Shown here piece after piece: positions 24,937-32,968 of a stretch of DNA of 64,000 nt (position 1 is the first letter of the stretch; each line of letters starts with the position of its first letter). The stretch is from JAFAGX01 sp035624215 (GTDB lineage Bacteria > Acidobacteriota > Terriglobia > Terriglobales > Acidobacteriaceae), in contig DASPRY010000129.1 in assembly GCA_035624215.1 (NCBI GenBank), positions 62,001 through 126,000 on the forward strand, in the 5' to 3' direction. The notes below the pieces were generated by a model that saw only the letters and a program-made list of their open reading frames with translations, made no database searches and was not told the DNA's origin. Both the position numbers and the translations under genes were made by a program.

Positions 24937-25748
24937 CGAATCTGCTCCTTTATGGCAAAACGCGCGATGTCGTACAAGCCGGATGGGTTGACGAATTCAG
25001 AGTCCGCGTTGGCTATTGGGAATTGAGCTTGTTCGGAATACTGCCCGAGTGTCACCACTTCGCCGACGATCACCAACGCTGGAGTTGGCAAACGTCGGAC
25101 ATCAGGAAGAGCGTGCAAGGTGCTCACTTCAGTTTTCTGACGAGCGGTTGTGGCGCCAGAAATTACGGCGCATGGCATTTCGGGACTAAGTCCAGCGTTC
25201 ATCAGCCGAGCTGAGAGTTCCCTGTAATCGCTGCCGGGCATGTAAATCACAAGAGTTGCTCCGCCGCCAACTAGCCTCTTCCATTCGAGCGATGCGCTGT
25301 GGTCAGCGGCGTGCGCAGTCAGAAAAACCAAGGAATGCGAAAATTGGCGGTGCGTAAGCGGAATCTGGGCGGCGGCTGCTGCACCGAAGGCGGACGTAAC
25401 CCCCGGCACGATTTCGAATTCAATATTGGCTTTGCGCAGGGCTTCGATCTCTTCCCCGCAACGGCCAAAGACCGTAGGGTCGCCGCTCTTGAGGCGTACG
25501 ACTGTGAGTCCGGTTGAAGCCAACGCGATCATCAAGAAATTGATCTCTGCCTGGCTGATTCTCCGGCTGCCGCAACGCTTGCCGACGTTGTGAAGCTGAG
25601 CCGCAGGTTGCACTACACTCAAAATCTCACTCGAAACGAGGTCGTCGTGCAGAACAGCGTCTGCGCTCTTCAAAATCCTTAGAGCTTTCAGCGTCAATAA
25701 CTCGGGATCCCCGGGTCCGGCGCCCACTAAGAAAACTTTGCCTGTCAT
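24933..25748 (-). CDS. cobA: Uroporphyrinogen-III C-methyltransferase
   Basis: A 271-residue SAM-dependent methylase that turns uroporphyrinogen III into precorrin-2, the first committed step to siroheme. The motif VGAGPGDPELLTLKALRIL at the N-terminus and VRLKSGDPTVFGRCGEE near residue 85 are the two family signatures; TLVIYMPG is the third conserved strand. It overlaps met8 upstream and cysH downstream by four bases each, so the three are translationally coupled. With Met8 it supplies siroheme to the reductase encoded first in the operon, rather than cobalamin. Confidence 0.93.
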   Translation of the reverse strand: MTGKVFLVGAGPGDPELLTLKALRILKSADAVLHDDLVSSEILSVVQPAAQLHNVGKRCGSRRISQAEINFLMIALASTGLTVVRLKSGDPTVFGRCGEEIEALRKANIEFEIVPGVTSAFGAAAAAQIPLTHRQFSHSLVFLTAHAADHSASLEWKRLVGGGATLVIYMPGSDYRELSARLMNAGLSPEMPCAVISGATTARQKTEVSTLHALPDVRRLPTPALVIVGEVVTLGQYSEQAQFPIANADSEFVNPSGLYDIARFAIKEQIR

Positions 25749-26365
25749 GCGACTTCACTCTCTTGTTCCTGGGTCCGCTTGGCGAGAAGCATTTCCTCGA
25801 ACGCCTGGCGGCTCGCCAAGGAGCTCAACAAAAATCGTTTTTGTTCCGGTTGCAGATCGCTGCGCAGGACGTCGCGCCTAGTTCTGCCCAGCTCCCGTAC
25901 CCATTCGGAGTATCCGGGCCCAAATTGCCGTTCCAATTGCAGGCGGAGCTTTTGCGCCAGCGATGGACTCTGCCCGCCCGTAGAAATAGCAATCTGCAGA
26001 TCACCGCGCTGAACGACTGCCGGGTAGTAGAAGTCGCACAGGTCTGGCACGTCCACAACGTTGCACAGAATCCCGCGCGCCCGCGATTCCCGGAACACTG
26101 TCTGGTTGAGAGCGCTTGACGAGCTGGCCACGATAACCAGAGAAACTCCATCCAGGTCATCGGGAGAGAATGCACGTTCTTCCAAAGTAATTGCGCCGGA
26201 GCTCGCCAGCTCTTTTATGCGCGCAAGCGCTCGCAATGCGATCACCTGAATTTTGGCTCCGGTGTCCAGCAAACCGTAGATTTTCCCCTCCGCCACTTTG
26301 CCGGCGCCAACGACAAGGACCGAACGTCCTTCCAGTTTCACGTACATGGGAAATATTCTCGACAC
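25745..26365 (-). CDS. Precorrin-2 dehydrogenase / sirohydrochlorin ferrochelatase (Met8-like)
   Basis: A 206-residue NAD-dependent enzyme equal to the N-terminal half of CysG. It oxidises precorrin-2 to sirohydrochlorin and may also insert iron. The Rossmann motif VLVVGAGKVAEGKI is at residues 16-29, then NVVDVPDLCDFYYPAVVQRG with the catalytic aspartate, and STGGQSPSLAQKLR. It starts with GTG at 26365 behind AAGGAAG. It lies 12 bases after sir. Together with the separate cobA it replaces the single fused CysG of enterobacteria. Confidence 0.9.
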   Translation of the reverse strand: MSRIFPMYVKLEGRSVLVVGAGKVAEGKIYGLLDTGAKIQVIALRALARIKELASSGAITLEERAFSPDDLDGVSLVIVASSSSALNQTVFRESRARGILCNVVDVPDLCDFYYPAVVQRGDLQIAISTGGQSPSLAQKLRLQLERQFGPGYSEWVRELGRTRRDVLRSDLQPEQKRFLLSSLASRQAFEEMLLAKRTQEQESEVA

Positions 26366-26377
26366 GGTGTTCTTCCT

Positions 26378-28081
26378 TCAACCCTCCAGCCCATGGGGCA
26401 CAGGGCCCGGCGGAACATCGCGAGGCACGGCTTCGAGCGTTTGACCCGCGATAAAACCTCGTAACGCTTCATCAGTGTGGCGTGCAAAGAATTGGCGCAG
26501 GTTCTCACCGGGCAGATGGCCATCGATATAAGCACTTAACAAGCGTTCGATGGCGTCGGGCACATCGGCTGCGGCACAACGGTAACCGATTGGCCGTGCG
26601 ATCGCCTGTTCCTGACCGACAGCGCCGCCAACGCAGAAATAGTAGGCGTCCACCATGCGACCATCCACCTTCAACTTTTTGCCCTCGATCCCGATGTCGG
26701 CAATCCAGTGCTGTCCACAACTGTTGGGACAACCGGTAACGTGCAGTTTCAAATCCTGATCGAAGCCAGGCAGCCGCTCTTCAAGTTCCTGCACCAGCCA
26801 ACGGGAAAAACTCTTGGTCTCCGTGATGGCCAGCTTGCAGAATTCAGTACCGCTGCAGGCGATAGCTCCACGCCAGAATGGCGAGGCTTCGACGGGCAGA
26901 TTCACCGCACCAAGTTCTTTGGCCAGTGAATCGGTGTTGTAGCGCGGCACATTGACAATCAGCAGGTTCTGCATATTGGTAGTTCGCAATTCGCCCCCGG
27001 CAAATTGCTCGGCGAGCTGCGCGGCGGCCAGCATTTGCTCGGCGGAGATTCGACCGCGCAACACGGCGGCACCGACGTAGTAGTAACCGGGCTGCTTTTG
27101 AGGATGAATGCCAACGTGGTCACGATAAACATCCAACGGCGCTTGCTCTTCGACCGCAGGTTCGAGGCGGAATCCGATTCGCTTCTGCAATTCGTTCAGA
27201 AAATCGTCGGCGGACCATCCGTGGCGCAAGAAAAGAAACTTCAGCCGTGCGCGTTCGCGGTGCTCGCGAAGCTGGTATGAATCGCGGAACAATTCGGCGA
27301 TGCCTCTTACCACCGGGCTGACCTGATCCCATTTCACAAAGGCGTTGAGGCGTGCGGCCAGGTGCGGCTCGGTAGAAAGGCCGCCGCCAACTCGTAACGA
27401 GAAGCCGAGCTCCTTTTCACCATGCAATGTGCGCTGGGCCGCAGCTAGACCGATGTCGTTAATTTCCGGATAGGTACACCACACGCGGCAGCCGGTGATG
27501 GAAATCTTGAACTTGCGCGGCAAGTTGTAGAACTCAGAATTACCCGCCAACATTGCTGTGACTTGTAGAGCCAGGGGCGATGCGTCACAAATTTCTTCCG
27601 CATCGACACCGGCGAGCGGGCAGCCGGTCACGTTGCGAGTTACGTCCCCGCAGGCCCCAATTGTGTTCAGGCCACAACGCACAAGCGCGTCCAGCAATTC
27701 GGGCAGAGCCTCGATCGTTACCCAATGAAGCTGGATGTTTTGCCGCACCGTGATATCGGCAATTCCTCGCGCGTAGCGCTTGCTGAGATCAGCGATGGTC
27801 CGGAACTGGCCGGAACGAAGCAGCCCGTTGGGTATCCGGAGGCGAACCATGAAATAAGGCAGGGCACGGCCTTCGCCATTTTGACCTCCAATTGCGCCTG
27901 CACCGTCTCCCTGGGTGTAAACACCCCACCAGCGGAAATAGGTGCCCAGCCACTCCGGAGGAATTGAAGCAAAACCTTGGCGCGCGAAACGACGAATCTC
28001 GGCGAGTTGCTCCCAGGGATTTTTCTCCCGCTTGAGGCGCTCGACGCGTTGTGCTTTGGTTTCTTTGATCGTTTCTGCCAT
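26378..28081 (-). CDS. sir: Siroheme/4Fe-4S sulfite reductase (ferredoxin type)
   Basis: A 567-residue member of the ferredoxin-dependent sulfite/nitrite reductase family; it reduces sulfite to sulfide with six electrons. The siroheme-4Fe-4S ligands are present as CSGTEFC (C-x5-C) and TGCPNSCGQ (C-x3-C). The N-terminal half has RQNIQLHWVTIEALPELLDAL and GACGDVTRNVTGCPLAG. The operon partners cysH, cobA and met8, and the cysteine leader, favour sulfite over nitrite as the substrate. I start at the ATG at 28081; a GTG at 28096 lies inside the terminator stem. The GGTGGG that could bind the ribosome is in the 3' arm of that stem, so folding would also hide it. Confidence 0.9.
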   Translation of the reverse strand: MAETIKETKAQRVERLKREKNPWEQLAEIRRFARQGFASIPPEWLGTYFRWWGVYTQGDGAGAIGGQNGEGRALPYFMVRLRIPNGLLRSGQFRTIADLSKRYARGIADITVRQNIQLHWVTIEALPELLDALVRCGLNTIGACGDVTRNVTGCPLAGVDAEEICDASPLALQVTAMLAGNSEFYNLPRKFKISITGCRVWCTYPEINDIGLAAAQRTLHGEKELGFSLRVGGGLSTEPHLAARLNAFVKWDQVSPVVRGIAELFRDSYQLREHRERARLKFLFLRHGWSADDFLNELQKRIGFRLEPAVEEQAPLDVYRDHVGIHPQKQPGYYYVGAAVLRGRISAEQMLAAAQLAEQFAGGELRTTNMQNLLIVNVPRYNTDSLAKELGAVNLPVEASPFWRGAIACSGTEFCKLAITETKSFSRWLVQELEERLPGFDQDLKLHVTGCPNSCGQHWIADIGIEGKKLKVDGRMVDAYYFCVGGAVGQEQAIARPIGYRCAAADVPDAIERLLSAYIDGHLPGENLRQFFARHTDEALRGFIAGQTLEAVPRDVPPGPVPHGLEG

Positions 28082-28119
28082 AAAAGAAAAACCCACCGCC
28101 AGGTCTTCTGGCGATGGGT
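28082..28119 (-). terminator. Attenuator terminator before sir
   Basis: On the minus-strand RNA, 28119-28108 pairs with 28102-28091 as a 12-bp stem (one G-U) around loop AAGAC, then U4-C-U4 directly before the sir AUG. On the plus strand the G-U would be an A-C mismatch, so the hairpin is built for this strand. Segment 28112-28103 can instead pair with the leader coding region. Confidence 0.88.
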
Positions 28120-28144
28120 GGTGAATGCTGAGCTTTCTAAAAAA

Positions 28145-28231
28145 TTATTTCAGCAGCCTCCTCGAGCCAGAAGACACCGGCGCGCGACAACAACAAGCGC
28201 AGCAACAGGCGTTCTGGCTGGCCCACATCAT
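28145..28231 (-). CDS. Cysteine-sensing leader peptide of the sulfate assimilation operon
   Basis: A 28-codon frame from ATG at 28231 (a second ATG follows at 28228) to TAA at 28147-28145. It begins MMWASQNA and continues CCCACCC: six cysteine codons among codons 9-15 (28207-28187), then RAPVSSGSRRLLK. It is too rich in cysteine to be chance and sits between a promoter and an intrinsic terminator in front of sulfite reductase. Codons 20-22 carry part of the antiterminator. The expected transcript start is only about 3-5 bases upstream, so it would be translated almost leaderless; no strong ribosome binding site is seen. Role inferred: ribosome stalling when cysteinyl-tRNA is scarce. Confidence 0.85.
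   Translation of the reverse strand: MMWASQNACCCACCCRAPVSSGSRRLLK
28166..28218 (-). promoter_or_regulatory. Antiterminator segments 1 and 2 of the cysteine attenuator
   Basis: Segment 1 is GCCAGAA (28218-28212, codons 5-7). Segment 2 is GUCUUCUGGC (28175-28166, codons 19-22). Segment 2 pairs with segment 1 over 7 bp, or with GCCAGAAGAC in the terminator (28112-28103) over a perfect 10 bp. Stalling on the Cys codons would cover segment 1 and free segment 2 for the antiterminator. Confidence 0.85.
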
Positions 28232-28240
28232 GGTCTCAAA

Positions 28241-28268
28241 ATTCTATATCAGATCAGGAAACTGTCAA
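28241..28268 (-). promoter_or_regulatory. Sigma-70 promoter of the cysteine leader and sir operon
   Basis: TTGACA (28268-28263) and TAGAAT (28246-28241) with a 16-base spacer on the minus strand. The start point would be about 28234, immediately before the leader ATG. Confidence 0.8.
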
Positions 28269-28524
28269 ATTCTGTTACTTTCGATGAAGGAATTGCATCG
28301 CGAGAGGCAAAATCTTTTGAAGCTGAACGGGAACGCTGACTTCGATCCTTTATTCCTATTCCGGCTGCCCCCACGGGCGCACAAGGCCGTGTACGCACCG
28401 ACCATAACAAACTACTGTCTTCGGCAGGTATTTGCGCGACCAAGAGCCAGAATTTGTATCTAAATGAAGGATTTGTGTAAGAATCTTTGCGTTTCGGTCA
28501 CCCTGAAACTGGAAGAAGTTAGCT

Positions 28525-30195
28525 ATGGCCAAGCCCATTCTGCTCAGTGTAGATGACGACTCCGACGTGCTGCGGGCGATCGAACGTGATCTGCGCTCAC
28601 GTTATGGGGCTGACTATCGAGTCATTGGAAGTGACTCTCCGGAAAGAGCCCTCGAGATCCTGAGACAACTCAGCTTGCGCAATGACAGTGTCGCCTTATT
28701 GCTGGCCGATCAGCGGATGCCGCGAATGAACGGAATCGAATTTCTCCAGGCGGGGATGCAGGTATTTCCTGAGGCCAAGCGGGCGCTGTTGACCGCCTAT
28801 GCCGACACGGGTGCCGCGATCAGCGCCATCAACGAAGCCAACATTAATTACTTTTTTATGAAACCCTGGGACCCTCCGTCCGAGCATCTGTATCCGCAAC
28901 TGGACGATTTGCTGGACGACTGGCGGGCCTCGTATCGCCCCGCTTTCGAAGGCATTCGGGTCCTGGGCACGCGTTGGTCCCGGCGCTGTTATGAGCTGCG
29001 GGATTTTCTCGCCCGCAACCATGTCCCCTATCAATGGATTGACGTGGAGCTTTCTGCCAGTGACCCTGAGACAAAGCGGCTGCTAGAGGTGCTCGGACCT
29101 GAGGTGGCTGAACTGCCGGTGGTACTGTTTCCTGATGGGACAAAACTTCTTGAGGGTGCGCCGGCTGAAATTGCGCAGAAGGTGGGGCTGCGGACTCGAG
29201 CTCAAACGAGTTTTTATGACTTGGCCATCGTTGGCGGAGGGCCTGCTGGGCTAGCAGCAGCCGTTTACGGCGCCTCGGAAGGTTTGCACACGGTGATGAT
29301 TGAGCGCGAGGCGCCCGGCGGGCAGGCAGGAATGAGTTCGAAGATTGAAAATTACCTGGGATTTCCAACTGGACTCAGTGGAGGCGATCTCGCACGGCGG
29401 GCAGTCGTGCAAGCGCAGCGTTTTGGGGTGGAGATTCTATCGCCGCAGGAAGCTGTGAGTGTTCGGACGGAAGGATCCTACCGAATTATTAAGCTTGCCG
29501 ACGGCAACGAGATCTCGTGTCACGCGCTAATGATTGCGACTGGCGTGCAATGGCGGCGGTTGGAGGCTCCAGGAGTAGATCAGCTGCAGGGAGCTGGGGT
29601 CTACTACGGAGGCGGCACGACCGAAGCTCTCTCCTGCAAAGGCGAAATCGTCTACGTGGTGGGTGGCGCCAATTCCGCCGGGCAAGCCGCGATGAACTTT
29701 GCCAAGTATGCGGAAAGAGTCATGGTGCTAGTGCGGGGGGAGGGGCTTGCCAGCACCATGTCTCAATATCTAATTGATCAGATTGAACAGACGCCGAATA
29801 TTCAAATATGGACCCATGCCAGCGTGGCCGAAGTGCATGGCCAAGCGCACCTGGAAGAAATTTCAGTGTTATGTTCCGACACAGGCAAAGTAGAACGGGT
29901 GCCTGCGAGCGCAATGTTCATTTTTATTGGGGCCCTCCCGCGTACCGACTGGCTGAGCAATGTGGTGGAGAGAGACGACCGTGGGTTTATCTTAACCGGA
30001 CCGGATTTGATACGGGATGGGCAACGACCGAAGGGTTGGGGGCTTGACCGCGATCCGTTTCTGCTGGAAACGAATGTTCCGGGCATATTCGCCGTGGGTG
30101 ATGTGCGGCATGGATCGGTGAAGCGAGTCGCTTCGGGCGTTGGCGAAGGCTCCGTGGCTGTGCAGTTTATTCATCAGTATTTGAGCAAAGTTTAA
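28525..30195 (+). CDS. Fused response regulator / glutaredoxin-like / thioredoxin-reductase-like protein
   Basis: A 556-residue fusion. Residues 1-125 are a receiver domain (SVDDDSDVL, phospho-acceptor LADQRMP at Asp62, Lys in FFMKPWD). Residues 145-225 look like a glutaredoxin-type fold (VPYQWIDVELSASDPETKRL, ELPVVLFPDGT) without a CxxC. Residues 230-556 are an FAD/NAD(P) module like thioredoxin reductase: IVGGGPAGLAAAVYGASEG, GGQAGMSSKIENYLGFP, VVGGANSAGQAA and GIFAVGDVR. The usual active-site CxxC is missing; YYGGGTTEALSC stands there with a single cysteine. It overlaps the next gene, a cNMP-binding histidine kinase, by one base. Likely a redox-responsive output of that kinase; chemistry unknown. 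Confidence 0.87.
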   Translation: MAKPILLSVDDDSDVLRAIERDLRSRYGADYRVIGSDSPERALEILRQLSLRNDSVALLLADQRMPRMNGIEFLQAGMQVFPEAKRALLTAYADTGAAISAINEANINYFFMKPWDPPSEHLYPQLDDLLDDWRASYRPAFEGIRVLGTRWSRRCYELRDFLARNHVPYQWIDVELSASDPETKRLLEVLGPEVAELPVVLFPDGTKLLEGAPAEIAQKVGLRTRAQTSFYDLAIVGGGPAGLAAAVYGASEGLHTVMIEREAPGGQAGMSSKIENYLGFPTGLSGGDLARRAVVQAQRFGVEILSPQEAVSVRTEGSYRIIKLADGNEISCHALMIATGVQWRRLEAPGVDQLQGAGVYYGGGTTEALSCKGEIVYVVGGANSAGQAAMNFAKYAERVMVLVRGEGLASTMSQYLIDQIEQTPNIQIWTHASVAEVHGQAHLEEISVLCSDTGKVERVPASAMFIFIGALPRTDWLSNVVERDDRGFILTGPDLIRDGQRPKGWGLDRDPFLLETNVPGIFAVGDVRHGSVKRVASGVGEGSVAVQFIHQYLSKV

Positions 30196-31580
30196 TGGCC
30201 AGTACACAAGAATTGTCGCGCTTTCCGGCTTTTGCTGATTTGCCTGAGGATCAGATCGTGTGGTTCCTGAACCAAGCGCAGGAGGTGAACCTGAAGGCGG
30301 GAGATGTTTATGCCCGACAGGGCGATCCCGCAGAGGCGATGTTCGTGCTTCTCGAGGGCGAGTTTGAGTGGCGCGGGGAATTCGGCGGCGAGGCGGTGGT
30401 CATGCCGGGCAAAGTGGGAGATGTGACTGGGATCTTGCCATTTTCCCGCATGAAGCAGTTTACGGTCACTGGAAGGGCAGTTAGTGACGGCCGTATGTTG
30501 CGGTTTCCATCCAAGCTCTTTCCGGATCTCATTCAGAAAATGCCGGAACTGGCCAAGCGCCTGGTCGGAGTGATGGCCGATCGCATCCGCGAAGCCACTC
30601 GCCTCGAACAACAACGGGACCGACTGGCTGGATTAGGGAAGCTTTCTGCCGGCCTGGCTCACGAACTGAACAATCCTGCTTCGGCGGCCAAACGTGCGGC
30701 AGCGCAGCTACGGGACACGCTGCATCGGATCAAAGAGGCGAGCCACGAGCTTGGACGGCGCGAACTGACTCCAGCCCAGAAATCAGAGATCGAGAAACTG
30801 GAGGTTTCCTTTACGCAGCGTAACGAGCCGCCGGCGGACCCCCTGGCGGTCAGCGACCTGGAAGAGCAAATTGATTCTTTGTTGCGGAGTCATGGGCAGA
30901 GCGATTTATGGCAACTGGCGGCGGAGCTGGCGCAGAGGGGAATTAAACCGGCAGCGCTCGAGTCTCTATTTGAGAACCTCGATGCCGGCACAGCGCGGGC
31001 GGCGCTGGTAAGAATCGCGGCTTCCGTCGAGATTGCCAGCCTGTTGCAAGAAATCGAAAGCAGCACTTCGCGAATTTCCGACCTGGTCGGCGCGATCAAG
31101 GAATATACCTTCATGGACCAGTCTCCGGTGCAGAATGTCGACGTGGTGAAGAGCCTTGAGACGACTTTAACGATCATGAACCACAAGCTTAAACGCGGCG
31201 TCACGGTACATCGCGATTACCAGCCGGTTCCGCTTCTGGTGGATTCGTTTGGCAGTGAACTCAATCAGGTGTGGACGAATCTTATCGACAACGCCATTGA
31301 CGCCATGAATGGCAAGGGTGAACTTCGAGTTAGAACCTATCGCGACGATGGGTGTGTAGTGGTTGAAATTGCCGATAACGGTCCGGGGATTTCGCCAGAG
31401 GTAAGGCCGCACATCTTTGAACCGTTTTTTACGACCAAGGGAGTGGGTGAAGGCACGGGACTGGGACTCGATACCGTGCAACGGATTGTGAAGAAACACC
31501 GCGGCAATGTTCAAGTCAACTCAAAACCGGGTGATACGCGTTTTCAGGTCTGGCTTCCGCTGGCAGATGCCCGGGCTTGA
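30195..31580 (+). CDS. Histidine kinase with N-terminal cyclic-nucleotide-binding domain
   Basis: A 461-residue cytosolic sensor kinase with no membrane helix. Residues 1-125 form a cNMP-binding domain (KAGDVYARQGDPAEAMFVLLEG). A dimerisation helix follows with the phospho-histidine in GLAHELNNPAS (about residue 155). The middle (190-280) is helical. The ATP-binding domain has NQVWTNLIDNAIDAM (N box), EIADNGPGISPE (G1), and GTGLGLDTVQRIV (G2). TAATG overlap with the response-regulator/reductase fusion implies coupled translation and a shared pathway. The ligand could be cAMP, c-di-GMP or only a structural fold. Confidence 0.9.
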   Translation: MASTQELSRFPAFADLPEDQIVWFLNQAQEVNLKAGDVYARQGDPAEAMFVLLEGEFEWRGEFGGEAVVMPGKVGDVTGILPFSRMKQFTVTGRAVSDGRMLRFPSKLFPDLIQKMPELAKRLVGVMADRIREATRLEQQRDRLAGLGKLSAGLAHELNNPASAAKRAAAQLRDTLHRIKEASHELGRRELTPAQKSEIEKLEVSFTQRNEPPADPLAVSDLEEQIDSLLRSHGQSDLWQLAAELAQRGIKPAALESLFENLDAGTARAALVRIAASVEIASLLQEIESSTSRISDLVGAIKEYTFMDQSPVQNVDVVKSLETTLTIMNHKLKRGVTVHRDYQPVPLLVDSFGSELNQVWTNLIDNAIDAMNGKGELRVRTYRDDGCVVVEIADNGPGISPEVRPHIFEPFFTTKGVGEGTGLGLDTVQRIVKKHRGNVQVNSKPGDTRFQVWLPLADARA

Positions 31581-31613
31581 CCGTGCCGGCGCTGCAGCTC
31601 CGAGGAGAGACTC

Positions 31614-32264
31614 GTGGCCGATGCCGTCAAGGTTTTCTTGCTCACGCTGAGCGCGCTTTTTCCGATTGTGGATCCCTTGGCCGGCAGTCCCATCTTCCTG
31701 GCGATGACGGAACAGTACCCAGAGCAAACCCGCAGAGCGCTGGCGTGGCGGGTTGCCTCAAACAGCTTATTGTTGATGGTCGGGTCTTATTTTATCGGGG
31801 CGCATGTCCTCAACTTTTTTGGTGTCTCGCTGCCGGTGGTGCAGGTGGGTGGGGGGTTGGTGGTGATCTCGATGGGTTGGAGCATGCTATTGGAAAAGGA
31901 AGAAACGCATGAAACAGCCCGGAAAAATGTGCAGTGCGCGGATGCCCTTCACAGCGCATTTTATCCTCTGACCCTGCCATTGACGGTGGGACCGGGATCG
32001 ATATCCGTTGCGGTCACGCTGGGCGCAAACTCGACGCGGCGCTATGGATTCCACATCGCAATCATCGCTGCGGCGCTCGTCGCCATGGGCGCGGTCGCAC
32101 TGAGCGTTTTGCTCTGCTATGGACTGGCAGACCGGCTTGCCCGAATACTCGGCAAGACAGCCATGATAGTCATTGTGAGGCTTTCGTCGTTTCTGCTGGT
32201 TTGCATTGGCGTGCAGATCATGTGGAACGGAATCAGCGCATTGCTATTATCATTGCGTTTCTAG
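31614..32264 (+). CDS. MarC family membrane protein
   Basis: A 216-residue inner-membrane protein with six predicted helices (about 5-25, 42-65, 70-90, 115-138, 145-170, 187-210). The signature FPIVDPLAGSPIFLAMT at residues 14-30 and YPLTLPLTVGPGSISVAVTL at 116-135 are typical of MarC/UPF0056. The role of this family is unsettled; early links to antibiotic resistance were not upheld. It begins with GTG at 31614 behind GAGGAGA. Confidence 0.88.
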   Translation: MADAVKVFLLTLSALFPIVDPLAGSPIFLAMTEQYPEQTRRALAWRVASNSLLLMVGSYFIGAHVLNFFGVSLPVVQVGGGLVVISMGWSMLLEKEETHETARKNVQCADALHSAFYPLTLPLTVGPGSISVAVTLGANSTRRYGFHIAIIAAALVAMGAVALSVLLCYGLADRLARILGKTAMIVIVRLSSFLLVCIGVQIMWNGISALLLSLRF

Positions 32265-32312
32265 CGAGGGGCAAAAGTCAAAACGGTGTCCGATGGTAGA
32301 GGGGATACTTAC

Positions 32313-32740
32313 TCAGAAGGTGTAAGAGAGTCCGCCGAGTGGGATCAATCGGGCACGCAAGCCGGACCGATCTAATCTAACGCCCAAGTTACCGGTCAAC
32401 AATAGAGTCCGCCAAGGATTGACCTTCGCGCCGACAGAACCGTCTTTCATGTTTATCGATCGCGCGGTCACCACGACGCGGTCCGGATTCGTGAAGAACT
32501 CGTAGTTCCGATCTGCGCTGAATAAGCGTTCGCCAACAAGATCCAAGGTCATTGTAGCTCTTTTGACTACACCTACCTCTGTGCCCACGGCATACGACAA
32601 CACGTGTGGCAGGCGGCCTTCCTCGCCCAGCAGCACTCCACCCAGAAGCGAACTACCGTTCCACTGATACCCAACGTTCAGATGCGGGCCCAGGTAGACG
32701 TGGTGGAAGCGCTTGCCCCACGACCCGATCAGGAACGGCC
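32313..32740 (-). pseudogene. C-terminal remnant of an outer-membrane beta-barrel protein
   Basis: The frame from about 32740 to the stop at 32313 encodes about 140 residues of amphipathic strands (HHVYLGPHLNVGYQW, VLSYAVGTEVGVVKRA, LLLTGNLGVRLDR) ending GLSYTF, the terminal aromatic signature read by the BAM complex. There is no signal peptide or proper start; the frame emerges out of phase from within the cyclase fragment. It looks like the 3' end of a barrel gene joined to the 5' end of a cyclase gene by a deletion. An assembly join would look the same. Confidence 0.65.
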
Positions 32741-32932
32741 GCGCTGGTGGACCATGGCGAATCCGGCGACGTCCCCGAATTTTTCATAGTATGCGGTCGA
32801 GCCCTGGATATCAGTGAACAGCACCACCACCGAACGCCGGAAACTTTCAAGCTCCTGAAGCCGGCGTGGATCCTGTTGTGATAATTCCAGGATCCTGGTT
32901 ACGGTGGTCGACAGTTTAGAATCGTTACTCAT
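32729..32932 (-). pseudogene. Truncated adenylate/guanylate cyclase (class III), N-terminal fragment
   Basis: A 67-residue fragment starting MSNDSKLSTTVTRIL. Residues 32-57 (RRSVVVLFTDIQGSTAYYEKFGDV across the span) are the start of a class III cyclase catalytic domain with the first metal-binding aspartate in FTDIQGST. The rest of the domain is missing; the sequence reads VHQRGRS and stops as it meets the barrel remnant. It follows the PP2C gene on the same strand. It cannot be an active cyclase. Confidence 0.7.
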
Positions 32933-32968
32933 AAGCATTCTCGCGCCGTTCGCTCAAGCCCGACCGGA

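Noticed and set aside
28125..28463. Plus-strand frame of 112 codons across the cysteine leader
   Set aside because: It runs antisense over the promoter, leader peptide and attenuator and has no family-like sequence or ribosome binding site.
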